From: Streptomyces sp. CB01373
Lineage (GTDB): Bacteria; Actinomycetota; Actinomycetes; Streptomycetales; Streptomycetaceae
Assembly: GCF_002803075.1 (NCBI RefSeq)
Contig: NZ_NNBK01000001.1
Location: forward strand, 124,001-188,000
Direction: 5' to 3'
Length of the DNA stretch: 64,000 nucleotides
Of the stretch, positions 45,021 to 52,808 are shown in pieces. Below the pieces are notes generated by a model. That model worked only from the letters and a program-made list of their open reading frames with translations. It searched no databases and was not told where the DNA came from. The position numbers were made by a program, and so were the translations under genes. Position 1 is the stretch's first letter. Every line of letters begins with the position of its first letter.

Positions 45021-46484
45021 TCAGTCCTCGCGCAGGGTGCGCACCGCCTCCTCCACGCGCCTGCCGTAGTCCGGGTCGGCGGCGTGGAAGTGCGCGAGGT
45101 TCTTCCTGATCACGTCGTCGCGGGAGACCTGCGCGAGGCCGCCGGCGATGTTCGCGACCAGACGCCGCTTCTCCTCCTCGGACATCAGCCGGTACAGCTC
45201 GCCGGCCTGGAAGAAGTCGTCGTCCTTGGTGTGCGCGGGCGCCGCGTGGGTGCCCGTGTGGCCGGTCACCGCGAGCGGGGCCGACAGCGGACGGCCGGTC
45301 TCGACGGGGCCGTCGTAGGAGTTCGGTTCGTAGTTCCTGGCGTGCCGGCCCTGGGAGTTGGACGCCATGAAGCCGTCGCGGCCGTAGTTGTCCGCGCCGC
45401 CGGGCACCGCCTTCGGGGCGTTCACCGCGAGCTGGGTGTGGTTGACGCCCAGGCGGTAGCGGTGGGCGTCGGCGTAGGCGAACAGCCGGCCCTGGAGCAT
45501 CTTGTCCGGCGACGGGCCGATGCCCGGCACGAAGTTGTTCGGGGAGAACGCGGCCTGCTCGACCTCGGCGAACACGTTGTCCGGGTTGCGGTCCAGGACC
45601 AGCCGGCCCACCCGTCGCAGGGGGTGGTCCCGGTGCGGCCAGACCTTGGTGAGGTCGAAGGGGTTGAAGCGGTAGCCGGCCGCCTCGGTCGCCGTCATGA
45701 TCTGGACGTACAGCGTCCAGGACGGGCGCACCCCGCGCTCGATCGCCTGGAGCAGGTCCGTCTGGTGGGAGGCCGGGTCCGTGCCCGCGATCTCCTGGCC
45801 CTGCTCGGTGGACAGGCAGCGGATGCCCTGGTCCGTCTTGAAGTGGTACTTGACGAAGAAGGCCTCGCCGTCGGCGTTCGTCCACTGGTAGGTGTGCGAG
45901 CCGTAGCCGTTCATGTGGCGGTACGACGCCGGGATGCCGCGGTCACCCATCAGCCACGTCACCTGGTGCGTGGCCTCGGGGGAGTGCGCCCAGAAGTCCC
46001 AGACGTTGTCCGGCTCCTGACGTCCCGTGAACGGGTCGCGCTTCTGCGAGTGGATGAAGTCCGGGAACTTGATCGGGTCCTTGATGAAGAAGACCGGCGT
46101 GTTGTTGCCGACGAGGTCGTAGTTGCCCTCCTCGGTGTAGAACTTCACCGCGAATCCGCGCGGGTCGCGCACCGCGTCCGCGCCGCCGAGGGAGTCCGCC
46201 ACGGTGGAGAAGCGCGCGAACACCTCGGTGCGCTTGCCGACCGTGCCCAGGAAGTCGGCGTGGGTGTAGCCGGTGACGTCGTCGGTCACCTCGAAGTACC
46301 CGTGGGCGCCGGAGCCGCGGGCGTGCACCACGCGCTCCGGGATGCGCTCGCGGTTGAAGCGCGCCAGCTTCTCCAGCAGGTGCTGGTCCTGGAGGAGGAG
46401 AGGGCCGCCGATGCCGGCGGAGGCGGAGTTCTGGTTGTCGGCGACCGGGGCGCCGGACTCGGTCGTGAGCACGCGCTTCGACAT
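45021..46484 (-). CDS. katA: Monofunctional heme catalase
   Basis: A 487-residue clade-3 small-subunit catalase that destroys hydrogen peroxide. The catalytic His is in [19 protein letters not shown] and the catalytic Asn in [16 protein letters not shown]. The proximal heme Tyr is in [20 protein letters not shown]-contact regions are also present. Its promoter carries two kinds of operator shared with purine genes, one with the glyoxylate genes and one with the urate oxidase operon. This fits a job of removing peroxide made by urate oxidase. Confidence 0.96.
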   Translation of the reverse strand: MSKRVLTTESGAPVADNQNSASAGIGGPLLLQDQHLLEKLARFNRERIPERVVHARGSGAHGYFEVTDDVTGYTHADFLGTVGKRTEVFARFSTVADSLGGADAVRDPRGFAVKFYTEEGNYDLVGNNTPVFFIKDPIKFPDFIHSQKRDPFTGRQEPDNVWDFWAHSPEATHQVTWLMGDRGIPASYRHMNGYGSHTYQWTNADGEAFFVKYHFKTDQGIRCLSTEQGQEIAGTDPASHQTDLLQAIERGVRPSWTLYVQIMTATEAAGYRFNPFDLTKVWPHRDHPLRRVGRLVLDRNPDNVFAEVEQAAFSPNNFVPGIGPSPDKMLQGRLFAYADAHRYRLGVNHTQLAVNAPKAVPGGADNYGRDGFMASNSQGRHARNYEPNSYDGPVETGRPLSAPLAVTGHTGTHAAPAHTKDDDFFQAGELYRLMSEEEKRRLVANIAGGLAQVSRDDVIRKNLAHFHAADPDYGRRVEEAVRTLRED

Positions 46485-46509
46485 CAGGGACCTTCCGTGC
46501 AGAGTGCAT

Positions 46510-46536
46510 GCGGAAATGTGTTTCCGCTTCGTGGAG
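46510..46536. promoter_or_regulatory. TTCCG-type element upstream of katA
   Basis: GCGGAAA-TGTG-TTTCCGC (46510-46527) is a perfect 7-bp inverted repeat, and the overlapping TTCCGCTTCGTGGAG (46522-46536) is a degenerate copy of the TTCCG-N5-CGGAA box seen at gcl and hyi. It lies 25-50 bases before the katA ATG. Confidence 0.6.
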
Positions 46537-46577
46537 TTTCCGCTGGCGTGGAGCCTAGGAGCGGCGCGATGGGCTCG

Positions 46578-46592
46578 TCAACAGTTTGTTGA
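46578..46592. promoter_or_regulatory. TCAACA-N3-TGTTGA box upstream of katA
   Basis: TCAACAGTTTGTTGA is the exact reverse complement of the box at 49300-49314 upstream of uraD. It lies about 95 bases before the katA start. Confidence 0.7.
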
Positions 46593-46684
46593 ACGAAGGG
46601 CGGTGGAGATCCGGACGGCGCCGCCGCCTGGGCGCGACACGACAGATGTCGGCGGCGGCGCCGTCCGGAGGTCTGGGGGTCCGG

Positions 46685-47578
46685 TCAGACCTGGGCGCCG
46701 GAGAGGCGCTCCACGGCCCGCAGCAGGGCCGAGTGGTCCAGGCCGCCGTCGCCCTGCGCGCGCAGGGAGGCCACCAGCTGGGCCACCACGGCGCCGACGG
46801 GCAGGGCGGCGCCCACGGTGCGGGCCGCGTCCGTCACGATGCCCATGTCCTTGTGGTGCAGATCGATACGGAAGCCCGGCTTGAAGTCGCGCTGGAGGAA
46901 GTTGTCCTTCTTCCGCGTCAGCACGGTCGAGCCCGCCAGGCCACCGTTCAGGACGTCCAGCGCCGCCTTCAGGTCCACGCCCGACTTCTCCAGGAAGACC
47001 ACGGCCTCGGCGCACGCCTGGATGTTGACGGCGACGATGAGCTGGTTGGCGGCCTTCACGGTCTGGCCGGAGCCGTGCGGACCGCACAGCACGATCGTCC
47101 TGCCCAGCGCGTCGAAGAGCGGCTTGGCCGTATCGAAGTCGGCCTGCTCGCCGCCGACCATGATCGACAGCACCGCCTCGACGGCGCCCGCCTCGCCGCC
47201 GGAGACAGGGGCGTCCAGGACCCGGATGCCCTTGTCCCTGGCGGCGGCGGCCAGGTCGATCGAGGTCTGCGGGGTGATCGAGGACATGTCGATCAGCAGC
47301 GCGCCGGAGCGCGCGTTCTCCAGGATGCCGTCCGGGCCGTATGCGATGGCCTCGACCTGCGGCGACGCGGGCACCATTGTGACGATCACATCGGCGTCCC
47401 GGACCGCCTCGGCGATCGAGCCCGCCGTGTTGCCGCCCGCGGCGGCCAGCCGGTCCAGCTTCGCCTGCTCCAGCGTGTGGCCGGTGACGTCGTAGCCCGC
47501 CTTGATCAGGTTCTCGGACATGGGGGAGCCCATGATGCCGAGGCCGATCCAGGCAACCTTGGGAAGGGTGGTGGTCAT
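46685..47578 (-). CDS. garR: 2-hydroxy-3-oxopropionate (tartronate semialdehyde) reductase
   Basis: A 297-residue beta-hydroxyacid dehydrogenase that reduces tartronate semialdehyde to D-glycerate with NAD(P)H. The nucleotide motif is VAWIGLGIMGSPMSENLIKAG (about 8-28, read in two parts), the substrate motif is DAPVSGGEAGA, and the catalytic Lys is in GSGQTVKAANQLIV. It follows hyi by 69 bases on the same strand, so the two probably form one transcript, and it converts the product of gcl. Confidence 0.93.
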   Translation of the reverse strand: MTTTLPKVAWIGLGIMGSPMSENLIKAGYDVTGHTLEQAKLDRLAAAGGNTAGSIAEAVRDADVIVTMVPASPQVEAIAYGPDGILENARSGALLIDMSSITPQTSIDLAAAARDKGIRVLDAPVSGGEAGAVEAVLSIMVGGEQADFDTAKPLFDALGRTIVLCGPHGSGQTVKAANQLIVAVNIQACAEAVVFLEKSGVDLKAALDVLNGGLAGSTVLTRKKDNFLQRDFKPGFRIDLHHKDMGIVTDAARTVGAALPVGAVVAQLVASLRAQGDGGLDHSALLRAVERLSGAQV

Positions 47579-47647
47579 GTGCGGGTGCCTTTCTGACTTC
47601 TGTGCTGCGTCTGGGAGTCGGGGCCCGGTGAGAGGGGTCCGGGCGGG

Positions 47648-48487
47648 TCAGCGGGCCGCTCGGGCCCCGGCCGGCAGCCACCCGAAGGCCTCGGCGCTCG
47701 GCCGGTCGCCCGGCTTGTACTCCAGGCCGACCCAGCCGTCGTAACCGGCCTTCCCCAGCTGGTCGAGGAGGTCCTCCAGCGGGAGCGAGCCCGTACCGGG
47801 CGCGCCGCGGCCGGGGTTGTCCGCGATCTGGACGTGGCCGGTCCGTGCGGCGTACCGCTCGATCACCGACGGCAGGTCCTCGCCGTTCATGGACAGGTGG
47901 TACAGGTCCATCAGGAACCTGGCGTTGCCGAGGCCCGACGCCGCGTTCACCTTGTCCACCACCTCGACGGCGGCGGGCGCGCTCACCAGCGGGTACAGCG
48001 GCGACTCCGGCTTGTTGAGTGCCTCGACCAGCAGGATCGCGCCGATACGGTCGGCGGCCCGGGCCGCGAGGACCAGGTTGTCCAGCGCGAGCGCGTCCTG
48101 CTCGGCCGGGTCCACGCCCTCGACCCGGTTGCCGTACAGGGCGTTGAGAGCCGTGCAGCCGAGGGACTGGGCGAGCTCCGCGGCCACGTCGATGTTGGCG
48201 CGGAACCGCTCCGACTCCTCACCGGGCACGGACAGTGCGCCGCGGTCGGGGCCCGGGAGCTTTCCGGCGTAGAAGTTCAGGCCGGTGAGCTGTACGCCCG
48301 CGTCCTCGATCGCCTGCTTCAGGGCGTCGGTCGCGGAACGCTCCGGGGTGGGGGAGTCGATCCACGGCCACCACAGCTCGACCGCGGTGAAGCCGGCCGC
48401 GGCGGCGGCCGCCGGCCGCTCCAGGAGCGGGAGTTCCGTGAAGAGGATCGACAGGTTGACGTTGAAGCGCTGGTCTGTGAATCCCAT
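47648..48487 (-). CDS. hyi: Hydroxypyruvate isomerase-like TIM-barrel protein
   Basis: A 279-residue AP-endonuclease-2-type TIM barrel. Fitting motifs are FNVNLSILFTELPLLER, AGFTAVELWWPW, VEALNKPESPLYPLVS, FLMDLYHLSMNGEDLP and GHVQIADNPGRGAPGTG, and near the end YDGWVGLEYKPGDRP; Glu, Asp, His and Glu residues in these form the metal site. It interconverts hydroxypyruvate and tartronate semialdehyde beside gcl and garR. Paired 15-bp boxes lie 32 bases upstream. It is divergent from a small HTH regulator module. Confidence 0.92.
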   Translation of the reverse strand: MGFTDQRFNVNLSILFTELPLLERPAAAAAAGFTAVELWWPWIDSPTPERSATDALKQAIEDAGVQLTGLNFYAGKLPGPDRGALSVPGEESERFRANIDVAAELAQSLGCTALNALYGNRVEGVDPAEQDALALDNLVLAARAADRIGAILLVEALNKPESPLYPLVSAPAAVEVVDKVNAASGLGNARFLMDLYHLSMNGEDLPSVIERYAARTGHVQIADNPGRGAPGTGSLPLEDLLDQLGKAGYDGWVGLEYKPGDRPSAEAFGWLPAGARAAR

Positions 48488-48518
48488 CAGGGCCGCGCTC
48501 CCTTCCGTTGTCGCCGTA

Positions 48519-48554
48519 TTCCGTATTGCGGAAGTTTGTTTCTGCTTAATGGAA
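48519..48554. promoter_or_regulatory. Paired 15-bp TTCC-type boxes in the hyi promoter
   Basis: Box 1 at 48519-48533 is TTCCGTATTGCGGAA, a perfect TTCCG-N5-CGGAA. Box 2 at 48540-48554 is TTCTGCTTAATGGAA. The box starts are 21 bases apart, exactly as at gcl. Confidence 0.75.
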
Positions 48555-48658
48555 GACTGCCGGGGGGTGTCGCGGCTTGTCAAGAGGGTGCGGGCTCCGG
48601 CGTGGATCCCGGCCCCGGGGGGCTGCCCGGAAACCGGCCCGCGCGTTAGGTTGTGCGC

Positions 48659-48910
48659 GTGCGATTGAGAGTGGAGTTCACGACCGAGCCCTTCGATCTG
48701 GACGAGGCCCCCGAGCACGCGCTGGTGGCACGGGAGGTCGTCGAGGCGGCCGAGCTGGACGCCGTGGACGTCGGCCCGTTCGGCAACACGGCCGAGGGAG
48801 GTGCCGACGTCGTCCTGGACGCCGTGGACGCCCTGCTGCGCAGGACCCTCGGGGCCGGCGCCACCCGGATCTCCCTTCAGGTCACTGTGATCGGGGAGGA
48901 CGGGAGGTGA
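48659..48910 (+). CDS. Small conserved hypothetical protein coupled to an HTH regulator
   Basis: An 83-residue protein beginning RLRVEFTTEPFDLDEAPEHALV, with EAAELDAVDVGPFGNTAEGGADVVLDAVDALLRRTL and ATRISLQVTVIGEDGR. It looks like a small alpha/beta domain similar in shape to thiamine-binding-type (MTH1187) proteins, but I do not claim that identity. GTG 48659 is chosen for spacing to AGG; a GTG at 48653 is equally possible. Its stop overlaps the GTG of the next gene, so the two are a unit. Confidence 0.65.
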   Translation: MRLRVEFTTEPFDLDEAPEHALVAREVVEAAELDAVDVGPFGNTAEGGADVVLDAVDALLRRTLGAGATRISLQVTVIGEDGR

Positions 48911-49269
48911 TCGGGGAGGAGTCCTTCATCGCGGCCCTGAAGCCGCTGGTCGACGCCATCGGCGGCCGGATGCTCCCGCCCGACGAGGCCGGCCCCGACG
49001 ACGTCGTGCTCTTCTGGGAGGGTGACGTCGCCGTCGCCGTGCGCCTGCCGCAGCTCGCCGACTCGCTGGACCACATCCTGGCCGCGATGGAGCGCAAGAA
49101 GGGCATGCCGCTCGCGGATCTGGACCGCAAGGCCAAGCAGGAGGTCGTGCGGGTACTGGAGGCGCGTGGCGCCTTCTCCGTCCGGCACGGGGTGGAGACC
49201 GTGGCGAGCGCGCTGGGCGTCAGCCGCTTCACCGTCTACAACTACCTCAACCGCGACAAGCAGAGCTGA
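48907..49269 (+). CDS. Small helix-turn-helix regulator (YheO/DauR-like HTH)
   Basis: A 120-residue protein. The N-terminal part (about 1-65) is PAS-like and compact: DDVVLFWEGDVAVAVRLPQLADSLDHILAAME. The C-terminal HTH_22-like domain has KAKQEVVRVLEARGAFSVRHGVE and VASALGVSRFTVYNYLNR. The first part is much shorter than the PAS domain of DauR. GTG overlaps the preceding stop. It lies between the hyi and uraD promoters and is a candidate local regulator of the urate genes. Confidence 0.8.
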   Translation: MIGEESFIAALKPLVDAIGGRMLPPDEAGPDDVVLFWEGDVAVAVRLPQLADSLDHILAAMERKKGMPLADLDRKAKQEVVRVLEARGAFSVRHGVETVASALGVSRFTVYNYLNRDKQS

Positions 49270-49299
49270 GCCACCGCCGGGCAGGGCGTCCCGGAATTT

Positions 49300-49314
49300 T
49301 CAACAAACTGTTGA
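49300..49314. promoter_or_regulatory. TCAACA-N3-TGTTGA box upstream of the urate oxidase operon
   Basis: TCAACAAACTGTTGA is a perfect 6-3-6 inverted repeat, 76 bases before the uraD start. The same 15 bases occur, inverted, upstream of katA and nowhere else that I found in the window. Confidence 0.75.
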
Positions 49315-49389
49315 CGCGGTGTTCGTCAGGGCGTTAGCTATCCGCAGCCCGTCCCACGCGAAGGCCGTCAACAGCCCACGGAGGCTCCC

Positions 49390-49899
49390 GTGACTTCGAC
49401 CTCAACGCCACCGGGCCTCGCCCGATTCAACGTTCTCCCCGAAGACGCGGCCCGAGCCGCCCTTCTGGAGGCGTGCGCCAGCACGGCGTGGGCCGACCGG
49501 CTGCTGGCGGCCCGCCCCTGCGACACCCCCGACGACCTCGAAGCCGCGAGCGACGCCGCCATGGCGGAGCTGACCCCCGCGGACCTCGAGGAGGCGATGG
49601 CCGGCCACCCGCCGATCGGCCGTCCCAAGCCCGGCGACCCGGCCTCGGCCCGCGAACAGCGCGGAATGGCCGGCGCCTCCGAGGAACTCAAGGCCGAGAT
49701 GCTGGACCTCAACCTGGCCTACCAGGACAAGTTCGGCCACGTCTTCCTCATCTGCGCCACCGGCCGGACCGGCGAGCAGATGCGCGACGCGCTCAAGGAG
49801 CGGATCGGCAACGCGCCGGAGCAGGAACGCGAGATCGTCCGCAGCGAACTGGGGAAGATCAACCGCATCCGGCTCGCCCGGCTGCTCGAAGACGCCTGA
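49390..49899 (+). CDS. uraD: OHCU decarboxylase (2-oxo-4-hydroxy-4-carboxy-5-ureidoimidazoline decarboxylase)
   Basis: A 169-residue enzyme that makes S-allantoin from OHCU in the last step of urate oxidation. The catalytic His is in MAGHPPIGRPKPGD (about residue 74), and the QDKFGHVFLICATGRT segment (about 112-127) and C-terminal EIVRSELGKINRIRLARLLE are family signatures. The GTG has GGAGG five bases upstream. It starts the uraD-hiuH-uox operon, 22 bases before hiuH. Confidence 0.94.
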   Translation: MTSTSTPPGLARFNVLPEDAARAALLEACASTAWADRLLAARPCDTPDDLEAASDAAMAELTPADLEEAMAGHPPIGRPKPGDPASAREQRGMAGASEELKAEMLDLNLAYQDKFGHVFLICATGRTGEQMRDALKERIGNAPEQEREIVRSELGKINRIRLARLLEDA

Positions 49900-49921
49900 G
49901 AAGACGCCCGAAGAGGAAACC

Positions 49922-50323
49922 ATGAGCACCGAGACCACCGCCTCCGTGTCCACGCACATCCTGGACACCTCCGCCGGCCGCCCCGCCGGGGGCGTCGCCG
50001 TCCGCCTTCTGGCCCGCTCGGGCCGGGAAGCCGGCTGGCAGGCGCTCGGCGGCTCCTCGACCGACGCCGACGGGCGGTGCAAGGACCTTCCGGCACCGCC
50101 GGAGGGCACCACCCACGTACGGCTCGAGTTCGACACCGAGACGTACTTCGCCAAGAAACAAGCCGCGGCCCAGCAGGACGCCCCCGCGCTCCGGGACAGC
50201 GAGAACGGCCGGCCCGTGTTCTTCCCCGAGGTCACCATCGCCTTCGCGGTGGTGCCCGGCGAGCACTACCACGTTCCGCTGCTGCTCAACCCGTTCGGCT
50301 ACTCCGTTTACCGAGGGAGCTGA
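49922..50323 (+). CDS. hiuH: 5-hydroxyisourate hydrolase (transthyretin-like)
   Basis: A 133-residue enzyme that hydrolyses 5-hydroxyisourate to OHCU. The N-terminal VSTHILDTSAGRPA carries the active-site His, HYHVPLLLNPFGYSVYRGS supplies further residues, and the C-terminus is the diagnostic Y-R-G-S. It is followed by urate oxidase after eight bases, giving the order decarboxylase, hydrolase, oxidase. Confidence 0.96.
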   Translation: MSTETTASVSTHILDTSAGRPAGGVAVRLLARSGREAGWQALGGSSTDADGRCKDLPAPPEGTTHVRLEFDTETYFAKKQAAAQQDAPALRDSENGRPVFFPEVTIAFAVVPGEHYHVPLLLNPFGYSVYRGS

Positions 50324-50331
50324 CCGACACC

Positions 50332-51267
50332 ATGACCCGTTTCGTCCTGGGACAGAACCAGTACGGCAAGGCCGAGAACCGAGTCGTCAAGATCACGCGT
50401 GACGGCGACACGCACCGCATCAAGGACCTGAACGTCTCCGTCGCCCTCTCCGGCGACATGGAGGAGGTCCACCGCAGCGGCTCCAACGCGAACGTCCTGC
50501 CGACCGACACCACCAAGAACACGGTGTTCGCCTTCGCCAAGGAGCACGGGATCCAGAGCGCCGAGGACTTCGGCGTCAGGCTCGCCCGCCACTTCGTGGA
50601 CAACACCGAGCCCATCCACCAGGCCCGCATCCGCGTCGAGGAGTACGCCTGGGAGCGGATCGAGACCTCGCAGTCCGGCGCGCGCTTCGTCGGCTCGGAA
50701 GAGATCGCCCACTCCTTCGTCCGCAAGGGCCAGGAGACCCGCGTCGCGCAGATCACCTACGACGGCCACGGAATCCAGGTGCTCTCCGGGTTCAAGGACC
50801 TGACCGTACTGAACTCGACCAACTCCGAGTTCTTCGGCTTCCTCAAGGACAAGTACACCTCCCTTCAGGAGGACCACGACCGCATCCTCGCCACCACCGT
50901 CTCCACCTGGTGGCGGCACAACTGGAACGGCATCGACTCGCACGCCCCCGACTGGGAGCGCTCGTACAACGGGGTACGCAAGCACGCGCTGCAGGCGTTC
51001 GCCGAGACCTACTCGTACTCGCTCCAGCAGACCCTCTTCGAGATGGGTGTGCGGGTGCTGAACTCCCGCGACGAGGTCGACGAGATCCGCTTCTCGATGC
51101 CCAACAAGCACCACTTCCGCTCGGACCTGTCGCCCTTCGGGATCGACAACCAGGCCAAGGACGGCGCCGTCTACTACGCCGCCGACCGCCCCTACGGCCT
51201 GATCGAGGCCACCATCCTGCGGGACGGCGCCGAGCAGCTCATCCCGGTCGACATGACAAACCTCTGA
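50332..51267 (+). CDS. Urate oxidase (uricase)
   Basis: A 311-residue cofactor-free uricase that oxidises urate to 5-hydroxyisourate with release of hydrogen peroxide. Motifs are LGQNQYGKAENRVVKITRDG (with the catalytic Lys), LPTDTTKNTVFAFAKEHGI (Thr of the dyad), and MPNKHHFRSDLSPFGIDN (His and Asn). Two T-fold repeats are recognisable. It is the third gene of the operon. A hairpin separates it from the permease gene. Confidence 0.96.
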   Translation: MTRFVLGQNQYGKAENRVVKITRDGDTHRIKDLNVSVALSGDMEEVHRSGSNANVLPTDTTKNTVFAFAKEHGIQSAEDFGVRLARHFVDNTEPIHQARIRVEEYAWERIETSQSGARFVGSEEIAHSFVRKGQETRVAQITYDGHGIQVLSGFKDLTVLNSTNSEFFGFLKDKYTSLQEDHDRILATTVSTWWRHNWNGIDSHAPDWERSYNGVRKHALQAFAETYSYSLQQTLFEMGVRVLNSRDEVDEIRFSMPNKHHFRSDLSPFGIDNQAKDGAVYYAADRPYGLIEATILRDGAEQLIPVDMTNL

Positions 51268-51276
51268 CGCGGGACG

Positions 51277-51310
51277 CGCGCCACCGGACCCGCTCCGGAC
51301 CGGTGGCGCG
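51277..51310. terminator. Hairpin between urate oxidase and the first permease
   Basis: CGCGCCACCGG and CCGGTGGCGCG pair perfectly across a 12-base loop. It may partially terminate or stabilise the upstream transcript. Confidence 0.6.
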
Positions 51311-51329
51311 CCACACCGGAGGGAACGAA

Positions 51330-52739
51330 ATGGCACTGCCTGCTCAAGGGTCCGTAGAAGGCCCGTGTTCCACCCCGCCGGTGCACACCGAGGACGCCGT
51401 CACGTCCGTGCACCCGGTGGACGAGAGACTCCACCCCTCGCGGCTCGTCCCCGCCGCGCTCCAGCACATCGCCGCCATGTACGCGGGCGTTGTCACCCCT
51501 CCGCTCATCATCGGCCAGGCCTGCGGACTCGACATCGCGGCCCGCACCCGGCTCATCGCCGCCAGCCTGCTGATCGCCGGCGTCGCGACGATCCTCCAGA
51601 CCATCGGCGTCAGGCAACTCGTGGGCAACCGCCTGCCGTTCGTGAACGCCGCTTCCTCGGCCGGCATCGCCCCGATCCTCGCCATCGCGGAGACCAACGC
51701 CAAGGGCCACCAACTCCCCGCGATCTACGGCGCGGTGATGGTCGCCGGCGTCTTCTGCCTGGCCGTCGGCCCGTTCTTCGGCAGGCTGCTGAAATACTTC
51801 CCGCCGCTCGTCACCGGCGTGGTGATCACCCTCATCGGGGTCACGCTGATGCCCGTGCCCGTCGGCTGGGCGCAGGGCGGCGACAAGACCGCCGCGGGCT
51901 TCGGCTCCATGAAGAACCTCGCCCTCGCCGCGTTCACCCTCGTCGTCATCCTGCTGATCCAGCGCTTCGGCAAGGGCTTCGTCAAACAGGTCGCCCTGCT
52001 GTTCGGACTGCTCATCGGCACCCTGGCCGCCCTCCCGTTCGGCATGGCCGACTTCCGGGGCATCGCCTCCGCCCCCATCGCCGCGCTGCCCACCCCCTTC
52101 GCGTTCGGCGCTCCCGTCTTCCAGCCCGCGGCCATCCTGTCGCTGTGCATCGTGATGCTGGTGCTGATGACCGAGTCCAGCGCCGGGATGCTCGCCCTCG
52201 GCGAGATCTGCGACCGCCGCGCCGACGCCCGGACCATCACCCGCGGTCTGCGCACCGACGGCATCGCCACCCTGCTCGGCCCCGTCTTCGGCGGCTTCCC
52301 CACCTCCGCCTTCGCCCAGAACGTCGGCGTCGTCTCGCTGACCCGGGTGCGCAGCCGCTACGTCGTCGCCGTCGCCGGCTCCGTCCTGCTGGTCCTCGGC
52401 GCCTTCCCGGTCCTCGGCGCGGTCGTCTCCCTGGTGCCCATGCCGGTCCTCGGCGGCGCCGGCATCGTACTGTTCGGCTCGATCGCCGTCAGCGGCATCC
52501 GCACCCTGTCCGAGGCCGGACTGGACGACAGCTCCAACATCATCCTGGTCGCCGTGGCCCTCGGCGCCGGCATCATCCCGCTGGCCGCCCCGACCTTCTA
52601 CACCCAGTTCCCGGCCTGGGCCCAGACCGTCCTCGGCTCCGGGATCAGCGCCGGCGCCATCGTCGCCGTCCTGCTCAACCTGTTCTTCCACCACCTCGGC
52701 ACCCGGAGCGGCACGGCTCCGGCACTCAAATCCTCCTAG
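51330..52739 (+). CDS. NCS2-family purine (urate/xanthine) permease 1
   Basis: A 469-residue transporter with about 14 membrane helices. Signature regions are LQHIAAMYAGVVTPPLIIGQACGL in TM1, FGGFPTSAFAQNVGVVSLTRVRSR in TM10 (the QNxGxxxxTxxxS motif), and MTESSAGMLALGEI in TM8 (conserved Glu). It is a nucleobase:cation symporter. Whether it prefers urate, xanthine or uracil cannot be read from sequence alone. GGAGGG precedes the ATG. It is co-oriented with the uricase operon and is about half identical in its motifs to the second permease. Confidence 0.92.
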   Translation: MALPAQGSVEGPCSTPPVHTEDAVTSVHPVDERLHPSRLVPAALQHIAAMYAGVVTPPLIIGQACGLDIAARTRLIAASLLIAGVATILQTIGVRQLVGNRLPFVNAASSAGIAPILAIAETNAKGHQLPAIYGAVMVAGVFCLAVGPFFGRLLKYFPPLVTGVVITLIGVTLMPVPVGWAQGGDKTAAGFGSMKNLALAAFTLVVILLIQRFGKGFVKQVALLFGLLIGTLAALPFGMADFRGIASAPIAALPTPFAFGAPVFQPAAILSLCIVMLVLMTESSAGMLALGEICDRRADARTITRGLRTDGIATLLGPVFGGFPTSAFAQNVGVVSLTRVRSRYVVAVAGSVLLVLGAFPVLGAVVSLVPMPVLGGAGIVLFGSIAVSGIRTLSEAGLDDSSNIILVAVALGAGIIPLAAPTFYTQFPAWAQTVLGSGISAGAIVAVLLNLFFHHLGTRSGTAPALKSS

Positions 52740-52808
52740 GGTCCTGCCGTGCCCTCCCCGTGGACGCCCCCCGCGACCACGGGCCGCCACCAAAGACAAG
52801 GAAGCGCA

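Noticed and set aside
44695..45069. Possible small gene downstream of katA
   Set aside because: Arg/Gly/Pro-rich reading, no ribosome site, and it runs through the katA terminator.
44310..46592. A 760-codon plus-strand frame opposite katA
   Set aside because: It is antisense to a full catalase and has no recognisable domain.
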